From positions 1 through 62,105 of the forward strand of contig NZ_NHMK01000039.1 in assembly GCF_002198095.1 (NCBI RefSeq): 62,105 nt of DNA, in the 5' to 3' direction. The notes under the pieces are model-generated. The model had not been told where the DNA came from and ran no database searches. It saw nothing but the letters and a program-made list of their open reading frames with translations. Below, in pieces: positions 6,335 to 13,441 of the stretch; the stretch's first letter is position 1, and every line of letters begins with the position of its first letter. The DNA is from Deinococcus indicus (lineage in GTDB: Bacteria > Deinococcota > Deinococci > Deinococcales > Deinococcaceae). The position numbers were made by a program, and so were the translations under genes.

Positions 6335-7837
6335 ATGCGCGGAAAAAAGGTAATCTCGCTGCAATCTGACCAACCAGCCCAGCGGGCGGTGGGCATCACG
6401 CACATAGAGAGGAATCTGGCGCGGCTGAATCTGATTCAGAGTGTCAAGCAAACGCATCAGACGCAGTGGCATAAGACGGTCGAGCTAGACAGCCATGGGG
6501 CGATCCGTATTGAATGTACAGCCGCAGCCGGCGACGTCGTCCCTCACGGAACCGATAATGACGTGCTGCTGGGACTTGTTACGGCCGCCGTGATACAGGA
6601 CATGCCTGATGACGACAAGGTCACCATGACGGTAGTGGAACTGCTGCGAATGAGTGGCGTGCAGCCCAGTGCCCGCGCTTACAAAGAGGTTCACGAAACC
6701 CTGAGGAGGCTACAGCGTACCTCATACGAGATTCGGGATTCTTGGTTCGACCAGGGGCGCGTACAGTGGCGCAGTGTAACGATGAGCATCATCGTGCGGG
6801 TCGAAGTGAACGGAATAGCCGCCATAGGTGAAACTATTGGTCGCTGGCAACCCCACACGCAGGTCACAGTGCAACTGGACCGGACAGTGATGCAGAGCGT
6901 GCGGGACGGATACCTGCGCGCCGTGGATCGCCGACTTCTCGAACAGCTGAAGCAACCCATGGCCCGCAACGCGTTTCTGACGCTCAGTGTTCTGCGCCTC
7001 CAGAACGATGAAAACCTCGCTGACACCTACCGAGTTCCACTGATGCGGTGGGCCGCGCACCTCGGCCTTCACTGGGATCGCCCGGACAAGGTCGTAAGGG
7101 CTCTGGCGCCCGTCCATGAGTCGCTGAAACGCGCCGGGCTACTGGAAGGCGTGGAGTTCAAAGGTCGTGGCACGGCGCAGGTCATCACCTACCGGTTCTA
7201 TCCATCCGCCGCTGACACACTGGATGTTCCCGGTTCAGGTGATGATCCCCGCGCGGTGAGTGGATCTGGCGGTTCTCCCTCACAACCAGAAACCCGGCCA
7301 TTCGACGCCCATGCGGTTACACTCCTCACTGCTGAGGGGGTCGCGCCGGGACGCGCCGTCAGACTGGCCCGTCAGTTCACGCTCGCACAGGTCGAGGTTG
7401 CCGTGCGAACCCTGGCGGCGCTGCGTGCCACGCCGTACCGTGAGCGGGTCACGAATCCTGCGGGCCTCCTGCTCGACATCCTCGCCCACCCGGACCGGTA
7501 CGTGCTGCCCGGTGCGGCGGCCCGGACCTCCACGCCGGCAGCTCCGCCAGCTACAGGTACCGGCAAGCAGGAAACCGCAGTTCCCAACACCAGGCAGCCG
7601 GCCTCGCCGGAGCCACCACCGGACGTGGAACGCACCGCATCGGCCGCACTGACGCTGCTGTCCCGGCGTCTGGACACCACCACGGATGGACGGGCGGTGC
7701 GGGACGAGGCTGTGGAAGCGTTCATCGCCGGTCTCGTGGGCGCCCTGGATCTCATCAGGATCGGCAAGGCCGCCACCGTTCCGGAAGCCCGGGCACTGCT
7801 GGATCGCCTGCGCACGCGCCAAGAGCACGCGCCCTGA
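6335..7837 (+). CDS. plasmid replication initiator protein, RepA-like
   Basis: 500 residues, ATG start; the best upstream purine run is AGGAAG at about -10. The N-terminal part contains VPHGTDNDVLLGLV (about 69-82), the hallmark of the replication initiator protein A family, followed by a winged-helix-like stretch through about residue 300. The family binds iterons and recruits host replication proteins. Residues 300-500 are an extra region with a helical segment and a Pro/Thr-rich linker. Six iterons and an AT-rich inverted repeat lie directly upstream, which fits an iteron-controlled origin with likely self-repression. The gene uses less G/C at third positions than the window's chromosomal-type genes. 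Confidence 0.85.
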   Translation: MRGKKVISLQSDQPAQRAVGITHIERNLARLNLIQSVKQTHQTQWHKTVELDSHGAIRIECTAAAGDVVPHGTDNDVLLGLVTAAVIQDMPDDDKVTMTVVELLRMSGVQPSARAYKEVHETLRRLQRTSYEIRDSWFDQGRVQWRSVTMSIIVRVEVNGIAAIGETIGRWQPHTQVTVQLDRTVMQSVRDGYLRAVDRRLLEQLKQPMARNAFLTLSVLRLQNDENLADTYRVPLMRWAAHLGLHWDRPDKVVRALAPVHESLKRAGLLEGVEFKGRGTAQVITYRFYPSAADTLDVPGSGDDPRAVSGSGGSPSQPETRPFDAHAVTLLTAEGVAPGRAVRLARQFTLAQVEVAVRTLAALRATPYRERVTNPAGLLLDILAHPDRYVLPGAAARTSTPAAPPATGTGKQETAVPNTRQPASPEPPPDVERTASAALTLLSRRLDTTTDGRAVRDEAVEAFIAGLVGALDLIRIGKAATVPEARALLDRLRTRQEHAP

Positions 7838-7904
7838 ACAGAAAGATCGGCGCATCAGGTCAGTCGTAACCCCACAACTCATCGTCACTCTCTGAGTCTC
7901 TCCA

Positions 7905-7934
7905 GCCGGGCGAACCACGCAGGGTGCGCCCGGC
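7905..7934. other. hairpin between rep and the next gene
   Basis: GCCGGGCG (7905-7912) and CGCCCGGC (7927-7934) form an 8-bp stem with a 14-base loop. No T-run follows, so it is not a classical terminator. It may terminate weakly or protect the rep transcript. Confidence 0.35.
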
Positions 7935-8004
7935 ATTCACCATCCCATTCCGGCGGGCGTGCCCGCTGAACTGTCACTACGACCCACACGACAAGGAGTT
8001 ATAT

Positions 8005-8556
8005 ATGCGCGCACATCGACGTTTTCTCGGGCATCCGCCTGACACCCGTTCCACTGGCGACCACCTGCCTCTCGCTCAAGTGACGTTCACCAGCGGGGCC
8101 CTCCGGTCCCTGCATGAGCAGTTGTACGTTCCTGGTCGCCTGCGTTCAGGGCTCCTGTTCGGTGAGCAGACTGGAGACACCCTGCACGTTCACCTCGCGA
8201 CGCCGCCGCTGTACCCGCACTGGCATGCGGATCCCGTGCAGGCGCTCCTGCAGCCCGACGAGCGGTACGCGCTCGGGTGGAGTGACTGCGTGTCGGCCGT
8301 ACACGGCCCGCACGTCGACTGGACCGGCAGCTGGCTGGCGTACCCCAGCAGCGAACTCGGGGAACTCCAGGCGGATCTCGGATGGGTGGATCTGATGGCC
8401 GCGCATGGGTTGGTGGACGCCCAGCATGTGCTGCTCACGGTCGGGTGGGACGAGGGCGTGTTCGCTGCTCGCGGATTCACGCAGGATCACCACCGGCACT
8501 GGCAGGAGCTCATGTGCCACACCGCGCCGCAGAAACCCCCCATGAACCGCAACTGA
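8005..8556 (+). CDS. hypothetical protein, possible degenerate MPN/JAB fold
   Basis: 183 residues, ATG start with a strong AAGGAG six bases upstream. Residues 30-60 (RSLHEQLY through SGLLFGEQTGDTLHV) resemble the opening of MPN/JAB domains. GSWLAYPSSELGELQADLGW (about 111-130) sits where JAMM peptidases have H-x-H...S-x-x-D, but the metal-binding His and Asp are missing. If the fold is right it would be a non-catalytic MPN protein. This is fold-level pattern recognition only. It faces the DUF4157 gene tail to tail, with a 12-bp palindrome (CTGCCCGGGCAG, 8566) between them. Confidence 0.45.
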   Translation: MRAHRRFLGHPPDTRSTGDHLPLAQVTFTSGALRSLHEQLYVPGRLRSGLLFGEQTGDTLHVHLATPPLYPHWHADPVQALLQPDERYALGWSDCVSAVHGPHVDWTGSWLAYPSSELGELQADLGWVDLMAAHGLVDAQHVLLTVGWDEGVFAARGFTQDHHRHWQELMCHTAPQKPPMNRN

Positions 8557-8593
8557 TCTGGCGAACTGCCCGGGCAGGACCGGTGCGTTCCGT

Positions 8594-9838
8594 TCAGCGG
8601 GCGGCGTCCGGAGCGCCGGTCAGGAGGTCTGTCAGGTCCAACGCAAGTTCCTTGTTGAGGCTGTCCAGCCTCTTGCGCCACTTGGCGATACCGGCGGCCG
8701 ATCCCGGGGCGCGCTGTAAGCCCCGCAGACTCACGGCCGGAACGAGTGGCTTCAGTCGGCCGGCCGTCTGCCTGATCGGCCCTGCACTCGCCAGTTGTGC
8801 GCCCATCCTGCGCGCCTCACTCTCCAGCCCGGCGTCCGGGTCGATGCCGGTGCCCACGCGGCCCTGGCTCTGCTGGACGGTGTGCGTGACCTCGTGCGCC
8901 AGGAGTTCCAGGCCGCTCTGCGTGCTCGGATTGAAGCGCCCCGCCTGGAAGAAGATGTCCGTGCCCGTCGTGAACGCGATGGCGTTCACGCCTTTGGCCA
9001 GCTTGTCGGCTTCCGCGTCATCGTGAATCCGTACGCGGCTCAGGTCGTGGTTCAGGCCCTGCTCCAGGTGGCGCTGAATGGCTTCCGGGAGTGGATTGCC
9101 AGCTCCCCTGCGCGCCTGGATGCGGGCCAGCACGGGCTGGGTCGCCTCGGCGTCCAGTTCCGCGAGTTGCCGCTGGAGGGTCTGCAGGGTGTCGAAGTTC
9201 AGGGCAGCCTGCTCCTGCGCCTGGAAGCGCTGCAGGGTCTCGTCGACCGCCCGCTGAAGGGGGAGACGCTCCGCCGGAGGAACCAGACCCAGCACCACCC
9301 GGGCGACCGGTGCGCTCACCGGATGACGCTGCAGGGTGGCGAGATGCTCACCGTACGCGGCGTAGCGGGCCTGGGCGTCGCCCCGATCCGAGCGGAAACC
9401 CTGCACGAGCGTCTGGGCCACCTGCCGCTGGAGTGAGGTGAAGGCTGTGCTGCTCCGGTAATCCAGCGGTTGTCCCTGGACCTCTTCGACCCGGGCGCGC
9501 ATCACAGTCACCCACTCGGCGGGCGTGGTGGGCCGATCGGGAACGGGGCGGGGGTCCGCCTGTGGCCCCACAGTCGTCACTTCACCGAGCACTGCTACCT
9601 GCCGCTGGACGTGGCCGCGTTCCTGTTCGAGGTGGGTGTGTTCCTGGCGGTCCAGGCTGGCGGCCCGCAGGACCGGCCCGGCCGCGTGACGCTGCGCGGT
9701 CTGTGGGCGGGTGCCGTGCCTTGTGAGGGCCTGCCGCTGGACGGCGAGGGGCTCCATGGCCACTGGCACGTCCATCTGTTCGGGCGTCCGCTGTGGGAGC
9801 GGGGCCTTGCGTCTGGTTTGCTGGACCCGTTCGGTCAT
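8594..9838 (-). CDS. eCIS-core-type (DUF4157) putative zinc metallopeptidase protein
   Basis: 414 residues. Residues about 250-335 match the DUF4157 pattern found in proteins tied to extracellular contractile injection systems: NPLPEAIQRHLEQGL, DLSRVRIHDD, KGVNAIAFTTGTDIFF, then LLAHEVTHTVQQ with an HExxH zinc site. The 240 residues before it are Gln/Arg-rich and helical, including a possible coiled coil at about 190-240. After the peptidase motif only about 75 residues remain, with no clear toxin domain. There is no signal peptide. No eCIS tube, sheath or baseplate gene is in the window, so it may be an orphan or an effector whose partners lie elsewhere. Confidence 0.8.
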   Translation of the reverse strand: MTERVQQTRRKAPLPQRTPEQMDVPVAMEPLAVQRQALTRHGTRPQTAQRHAAGPVLRAASLDRQEHTHLEQERGHVQRQVAVLGEVTTVGPQADPRPVPDRPTTPAEWVTVMRARVEEVQGQPLDYRSSTAFTSLQRQVAQTLVQGFRSDRGDAQARYAAYGEHLATLQRHPVSAPVARVVLGLVPPAERLPLQRAVDETLQRFQAQEQAALNFDTLQTLQRQLAELDAEATQPVLARIQARRGAGNPLPEAIQRHLEQGLNHDLSRVRIHDDAEADKLAKGVNAIAFTTGTDIFFQAGRFNPSTQSGLELLAHEVTHTVQQSQGRVGTGIDPDAGLESEARRMGAQLASAGPIRQTAGRLKPLVPAVSLRGLQRAPGSAAGIAKWRKRLDSLNKELALDLTDLLTGAPDAAR

Positions 9839-9992
9839 GACGGGCAGCGTACCGCGCAGGTGGACGGCAGGTCAGCGCAAATGAGCGTGAAGGGTCATGG
9901 CGGCCCCCATCGTCTTGAATCGGGTCCTTCGCAAGCCTGCCGTCCACGACCTTCCCCAGCGACCCGGGCCCCGCGCACTTCGTGCAGACGTT

Positions 9993-10129
9993 ATACGGAC
10001 TCCGATTGAATGGGCTGCAAAGCCCGTTCAATCCGAGCGGATGCGAGAAGGAGAGAAACGGGTTCCGGACGTGGAGCCGGCAATCCGGCGAAGTTCCGGA
10101 TTGTTGGCGAAACAAACGGCAGTCCGTAT
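9993..10129 (+). repeat. SNR-like palindromic repeat, direct copy
   Basis: 137 bp with inverted ends ATACGGACTCC and GGCAGTCCGTAT. It begins with hairpin ATTGAATGGGCTGCAAAGCC, ends with GTTGGCGAAACAAACGG and has core TCCGGACGTGGAGCCGGC. Further copies lie at 22216, 27590 (partial), 51173 and 60698, and in the array at the end of the window. It resembles the small dispersed non-coding repeats described in Deinococcus and is probably a MITE-type element. Confidence 0.85.
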
Positions 10130-10302
10130 TACACGCCTACACCTGCCCGCGGCCGGGCAGCAGCCAGACCTAGGGGCTTCCCCGGAGCTTCTCGGTGAAA
10201 CACCTGTCAGCGAACGCTGCTGGGCCGGCGCCGGGGAAGACGCTGCGTCGCTTCAAGAGCGTGCCTGCTTCTCGCCTGGCTGGCAACGCGCACATGCAGG
10301 AA

Positions 10303-10727
10303 TGGCCGAGATGTCCGAATTCAACAGAGGATGAAGACCTGCACCGACCATCTGCCTTGAGGTTCGGACATCTCGGCCACCCGGGAGTTCGGACATCTCG
10401 GTCAGTTGTGGAAGCGGCAAGGAGTTGCAGACCGTTGCCAGCGTGGATTTTTCAGAAAGAAGTGTCGCGTGGGAACTGACCGAGATGTCCGAATTGATCC
10501 AGGTAATGTTGAACTCAAGAAGTTCGGACATCTCGGCCACTTGCTCTCCTGCCTGTTCGGACATCTCGGTCAATTGAGTGGAGACCCGGTCGGACATCTG
10601 GGTTGGTTTTGTCCGGACATCTCGGTCAGTCGCAGAGAGGGTATTCGGACATCTCGGTCAGTTTTGAAGAGGAAAGTTCGGACATCTCGGTCAGTTCTGG
10701 CGGCCCGAGTTCGGACATCTCGGCCAG
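10303..10727. repeat. second iteron-like array, 11 copies of TTCGGACATCTCGGYCA
   Basis: Nine direct copies start at 10363, 10388, 10523, 10556, 10589 (degenerate), 10612, 10644, 10677 and 10710. Two inverted copies lie at 10303-10321 and 10474-10495. Spacing is 32-33 bp for most neighbours from 10523 on, the same pitch as the iterons at 6036. The array ends at AT-rich DNA opening with GATGATGAT, as at the first origin. It is either a second replication origin or a partition site. Confidence 0.8.
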
Positions 10728-10767
10728 GAAAAATCTGAAAATGGCGCGCACGACGTAAATCGGACGG

Positions 10768-10806
10768 CTTCTCTGATGATGATCAATCTTTTAATCAATC
10801 AAATTC
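10768..10806. other. AT-rich region following the second iteron array
   Basis: GATGATGATCAATCTTTTAA followed by TCAATCAAATTC, cut off by the IS66 end at 10807. The first origin has GATGATGATG followed by T-rich DNA in the same relative place. A replication gene would be expected next, but the insertion sequence is there instead. Confidence 0.5.
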
Positions 10807-12274
10807 GTAACTGCTCAGCAGGGCCAGTTCAGAGGTTGAAATTGGGCATGAGCACGTCACCAGTAAACACGCTGACCAGACCCTCCCAGACGCTGAGACC
10901 CTGCTTCTGCAGCGTGGAGATATAGCTCCTGATCCGAGCGAAATTCTGCCCGCCCTCCGCGGACCGGAATCCCCCAGACACCTTGCGTTTCACGCACCAG
11001 GACCGCACGTCCCGTTCCGCCTGATTGTTGTCGAACGGCACCCGGCGATCATGCAGGAACAGCAGCACCGCGCAGCGGTGCTGCTGGCACCGTAACGCCA
11101 GATTCCGCCCGTGTGACTGCTTCGCCCTGCCCCGCCGTCCCGGAACGGGCGGCGCGGCCGGATTGGCCAGCAAGCCCTCCTCGAGCAGCTCATCAAATCG
11201 ACGTTCAAACGCTGTGCGGGCCTCTGGGCTTAGCGTCCCAGCTTTGAGCTCGTGATACACCGTCCTCAGCGCTTCCCGAAGTGCTCCAGCCCAGACCTGC
11301 CCATGGTGTTCGGCCAATCCCCGCAGTTCCCGCAGGAGATGAGCACCGCACAGCGCATGCTGTGCCGGAAGTTTGAAGTACGAGCTCCAGGCATCGTGGA
11401 CCAAGATGCCCGTATAGTTCGGCAGGATCTTCATGTCCTCCAGGGCTGCGCGGCCACGCCGGGCATGCTGGCCGTAGAACGTGAGCTGCGCGCAGCTCAC
11501 GACATGCATCCATTGCAGCTTTCCGTTCACTGGGCTGCCGGTCTCATCTGCATGCAGCACCGGTTGCTCCGTCAGTGCCGTTCGGAGGTGCGACTCAAAG
11601 TCCTGCAGCCGATCGGCCGCGAGGTTGAGGTTGAGGGCGATGGTGCCATCACTGGGTCGCGCCCCGCAGAGAGCACGCAGAATCTCACTGGTGCGTTCGA
11701 GGGGCACGAAGTGCGCCACGTTCAGATACACCGTCAAGGCGTGGACCCGTGGGCCGTACTGCACCTGACCCGTGACGTGCGTCGGGAAGGGTGCTCGTTG
11801 CCGGTGATGACAGCCAGGACAGATTTTGACGTCGGCGCGGTATTCGGTGATCTGAAGCTGCCACGCTGGGAGGTCATGGACCTGTCGAGTAACCTGAGTG
11901 TCGACTGGAATGTCATCCCAGACCTGTCCGCAGGTGCAGTGTCCCGTGACAGAGAGGTGGACCGTGTGGTCGGGATGCGCTGACATCTTGAGGGTGTTGC
12001 CGGGATGATCTGGTTGAGCGCCAGAAGACCGGCCGGTCTTCTGGCGCTCACTCTTGGGCTGCCAGGGTTTGTCCTGACTGGGTGGTTGATTGGACGTGTG
12101 GCTGTTCTTGGCCTGTCGTCCTTCGAGCTCTTGAAGGCGTTTCAGGAGGACCGCAACCTGCGCTTCGAGCTCACGGATGCGTGCCTCGAGACGTTCACAG
12201 TTTGGGCAGGGGGGCTCGCTGATCGCTCTACCTTACCCAATCGACTCCGGGAAATCACCCTGCTGAGCAGTTAC
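10807..12274 (-). mobile_element. IS66-family insertion sequence with 17-bp inverted ends
   Basis: GTAACTGCTCAGCAGGG at 10807-10823 is repeated in perfect inverse at 12258-12274, giving an element of about 1468 bp with one transposase gene and no separate tnpA/tnpB. The 8 bases outside each end do not match, so no target duplication is visible. The right flank is SNR-like DNA and the left flank is the second iteron array. Together this suggests a deletion or recombination at the element's edge. Confidence 0.85.
10829..11986 (-). CDS. IS66-family transposase
   Basis: 385 residues from the first ATG. It has a zinc-finger-like C-x-C/CPGC part (about 17-60), then the DDE core: LHADETG, LVHDAWSSYF and NNQAERDVR, and the C-terminal RSYISTLQKQGLSVWEGL. 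The frame stays open upstream to 12232 and encodes a typical IS66 N-terminus there: CPNCERLEARIRELEAQV, a coiled coil, then an Asn/Ser/Pro linker. No ATG, GTG or TTG occurs in that extension. The true start is therefore probably a rare codon (ATC at 12223, after AAGGTAG, is one candidate), or the upstream part is untranslated. Confidence 0.88.
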   Translation of the reverse strand: MSAHPDHTVHLSVTGHCTCGQVWDDIPVDTQVTRQVHDLPAWQLQITEYRADVKICPGCHHRQRAPFPTHVTGQVQYGPRVHALTVYLNVAHFVPLERTSEILRALCGARPSDGTIALNLNLAADRLQDFESHLRTALTEQPVLHADETGSPVNGKLQWMHVVSCAQLTFYGQHARRGRAALEDMKILPNYTGILVHDAWSSYFKLPAQHALCGAHLLRELRGLAEHHGQVWAGALREALRTVYHELKAGTLSPEARTAFERRFDELLEEGLLANPAAPPVPGRRGRAKQSHGRNLALRCQQHRCAVLLFLHDRRVPFDNNQAERDVRSWCVKRKVSGGFRSAEGGQNFARIRSYISTLQKQGLSVWEGLVSVFTGDVLMPNFNL

Positions 12275-12311
12275 TCCGCTTGAATGGCTTGCAAGCCATC
12301 CAAGCAGAGTC
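12275..12311. repeat. remnant of an SNR-like repeat at the IS66 edge
   Basis: CTCCGCTTGAATGGCTTGCA followed by AGCCATCCAAGC keeps the hairpin of the SNR head (CTCCGATTGAATGGGCTGCA then AAGCCC) with changes on both arms. It abuts the insertion sequence directly. Confidence 0.5.
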
Positions 12312-12315
12312 CGGG

Positions 12316-12690
12316 TCAGTCAGCCGGGTCCTCGCGGGGGGGTTCGTCGCCGGGCTGCGGGTGGCGGCCCAGCTGGTTCCATTCGTCCGGGCCGCTCAGG
12401 CGGGGTGGCAGGGCGCGCAGGTACGCGGCCTGCGCGATCAGGTACGCGCTCAGGGGGGTGGTCAGGAACTGGAACAGCAGGATCGCGGCCAGTCGCGTGA
12501 AGGCGGCCGCCTCGGTCAGTTCGAGCGCCGCGCCCAGGAAGATCCCGGCCGAGCCGAGCGTGACCAGTTTGCTGCTGGCGTGCAGCCGCGAGTACAGGTC
12601 CGGGAAGCGCAGCACGCCGACGGCGGCCGTCAGCACGAAGAACGACCCGATCAGGATGGGAATGTCGCGCAGCGGACTGAAGTCGTTCAC
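12316..12690 (-). CDS. mrpG: Na+/H+ antiporter subunit G (MrpG/MnhG)
   Basis: 124 residues, GTG start overlapping the mrpF stop. Three hydrophobic segments (about 12-30, 42-62 and 68-90) and the family signature GVLRFPDLYSRLHASSK identify MrpG. It is a small membrane subunit of the seven-part Mrp complex, which exports Na+ (or other cations) in exchange for H+ and supports salt and alkali tolerance. The C-terminal 30 residues are a charged Pro-rich tail. It is the last gene of the operon. Confidence 0.93.
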   Translation of the reverse strand: MNDFSPLRDIPILIGSFFVLTAAVGVLRFPDLYSRLHASSKLVTLGSAGIFLGAALELTEAAAFTRLAAILLFQFLTTPLSAYLIAQAAYLRALPPRLSGPDEWNQLGRHPQPGDEPPREDPAD

Positions 12691-12947
12691 CGCATCACCC
12701 GGCCGGTCAGCAGGTAGCGGGTCAGGGCGACGGTGGTCAGGAAGCCCAGCAGGCTCAGGACCAGCGCGGCGTCCAGCAGGACCAGCAGGCGGGTCTTCAC
12801 GGCGATCAGGACGATCAGGACGATCAGGTTCACGCTCAGGAAATCGAAGGCCATGATGCGGTCGCCCCAGCTGGGGCCGCGCAGGACGCGCGCCGCGACG
12901 AGCAGGGTGGAGAGCGTCACGATGACGAGGGCCAGGTTCAGGATCAC
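12687..12947 (-). CDS. mrpF: Na+/H+ antiporter subunit F (MrpF/MnhF)
   Basis: 86 residues, GTG start overlapping mrpE by four bases. Three membrane segments cover nearly the whole protein, with the family's GPSWGDRIMAFDFLSVN motif (about 25-41). It is a small core subunit next to MrpG in the complex. Confidence 0.92.
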   Translation of the reverse strand: MILNLALVIVTLSTLLVAARVLRGPSWGDRIMAFDFLSVNLIVLIVLIAVKTRLLVLLDAALVLSLLGFLTTVALTRYLLTGRVMR

Positions 12948-13441
12948 GGGTGGACCTCCGGGGTGGCGCGGCGGGTCAGGACCGGCAGCAGGGCGTCCTC
13001 GACCCGGCGGATGGAGTCGCGCGCCTCGGCCGCGCCGGGCAGCCCGATGGCGTGCGCGTACAGCACGCGCCGCTCGTCGTCGAAGCCCATGGCGACCGTG
13101 CCGGGCATCAGGGTGATGGTGGCGGCCAGCAGCGTCTGCGCCGTCTCGCCCTCGAGGCGCATGGGGTACGCGACGATCATCGGGTTCAGCGGCGGGCGGG
13201 GGCGCAGGGCCAGCAGCGCCACCTGCACGTTCGCGAGCGACAGTTCCTTCAGGAAGAAGCCCGTGAAGCGCAGGGTGGCGACGCTGCGCCGCACGTACCC
13301 GGCGCTGCCGAGGGCGCGCGGGAACAGCGCCAGGATGCCGAAGCCCACCAGGAACCCGACGAGCAGTTCGCGCACGGCGACCTGCCCGGCGAACAGCGCC
13401 CAGGTGACGGCCAGCAGCAGGTTCAGTGCCAGGCCCCTCAT
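12944..13441 (-). CDS. mrpE: Na+/H+ antiporter subunit E (MrpE/MnhE)
   Basis: 165 residues, ATG start overlapping mrpD (ATGA). Two N-terminal membrane segments (about 5-45) are followed by a cytoplasmic part with the MrpE motifs LANVQVALLALRPRPPLNP, ATITLMPGTVA and a C-terminal helix. Length and order match the family. MrpE is required for assembly or activity of the complex in studied bacteria. Confidence 0.92.
   Translation of the reverse strand: MRGLALNLLLAVTWALFAGQVAVRELLVGFLVGFGILALFPRALGSAGYVRRSVATLRFTGFFLKELSLANVQVALLALRPRPPLNPMIVAYPMRLEGETAQTLLAATITLMPGTVAMGFDDERRVLYAHAIGLPGAAEARDSIRRVEDALLPVLTRRATPEVHP

Noticed and set aside
10303..10727. CRISPR array at the second motif cluster
   Set aside because: Motifs occur in both orientations with short spacers of uneven length, and no cas genes are present.
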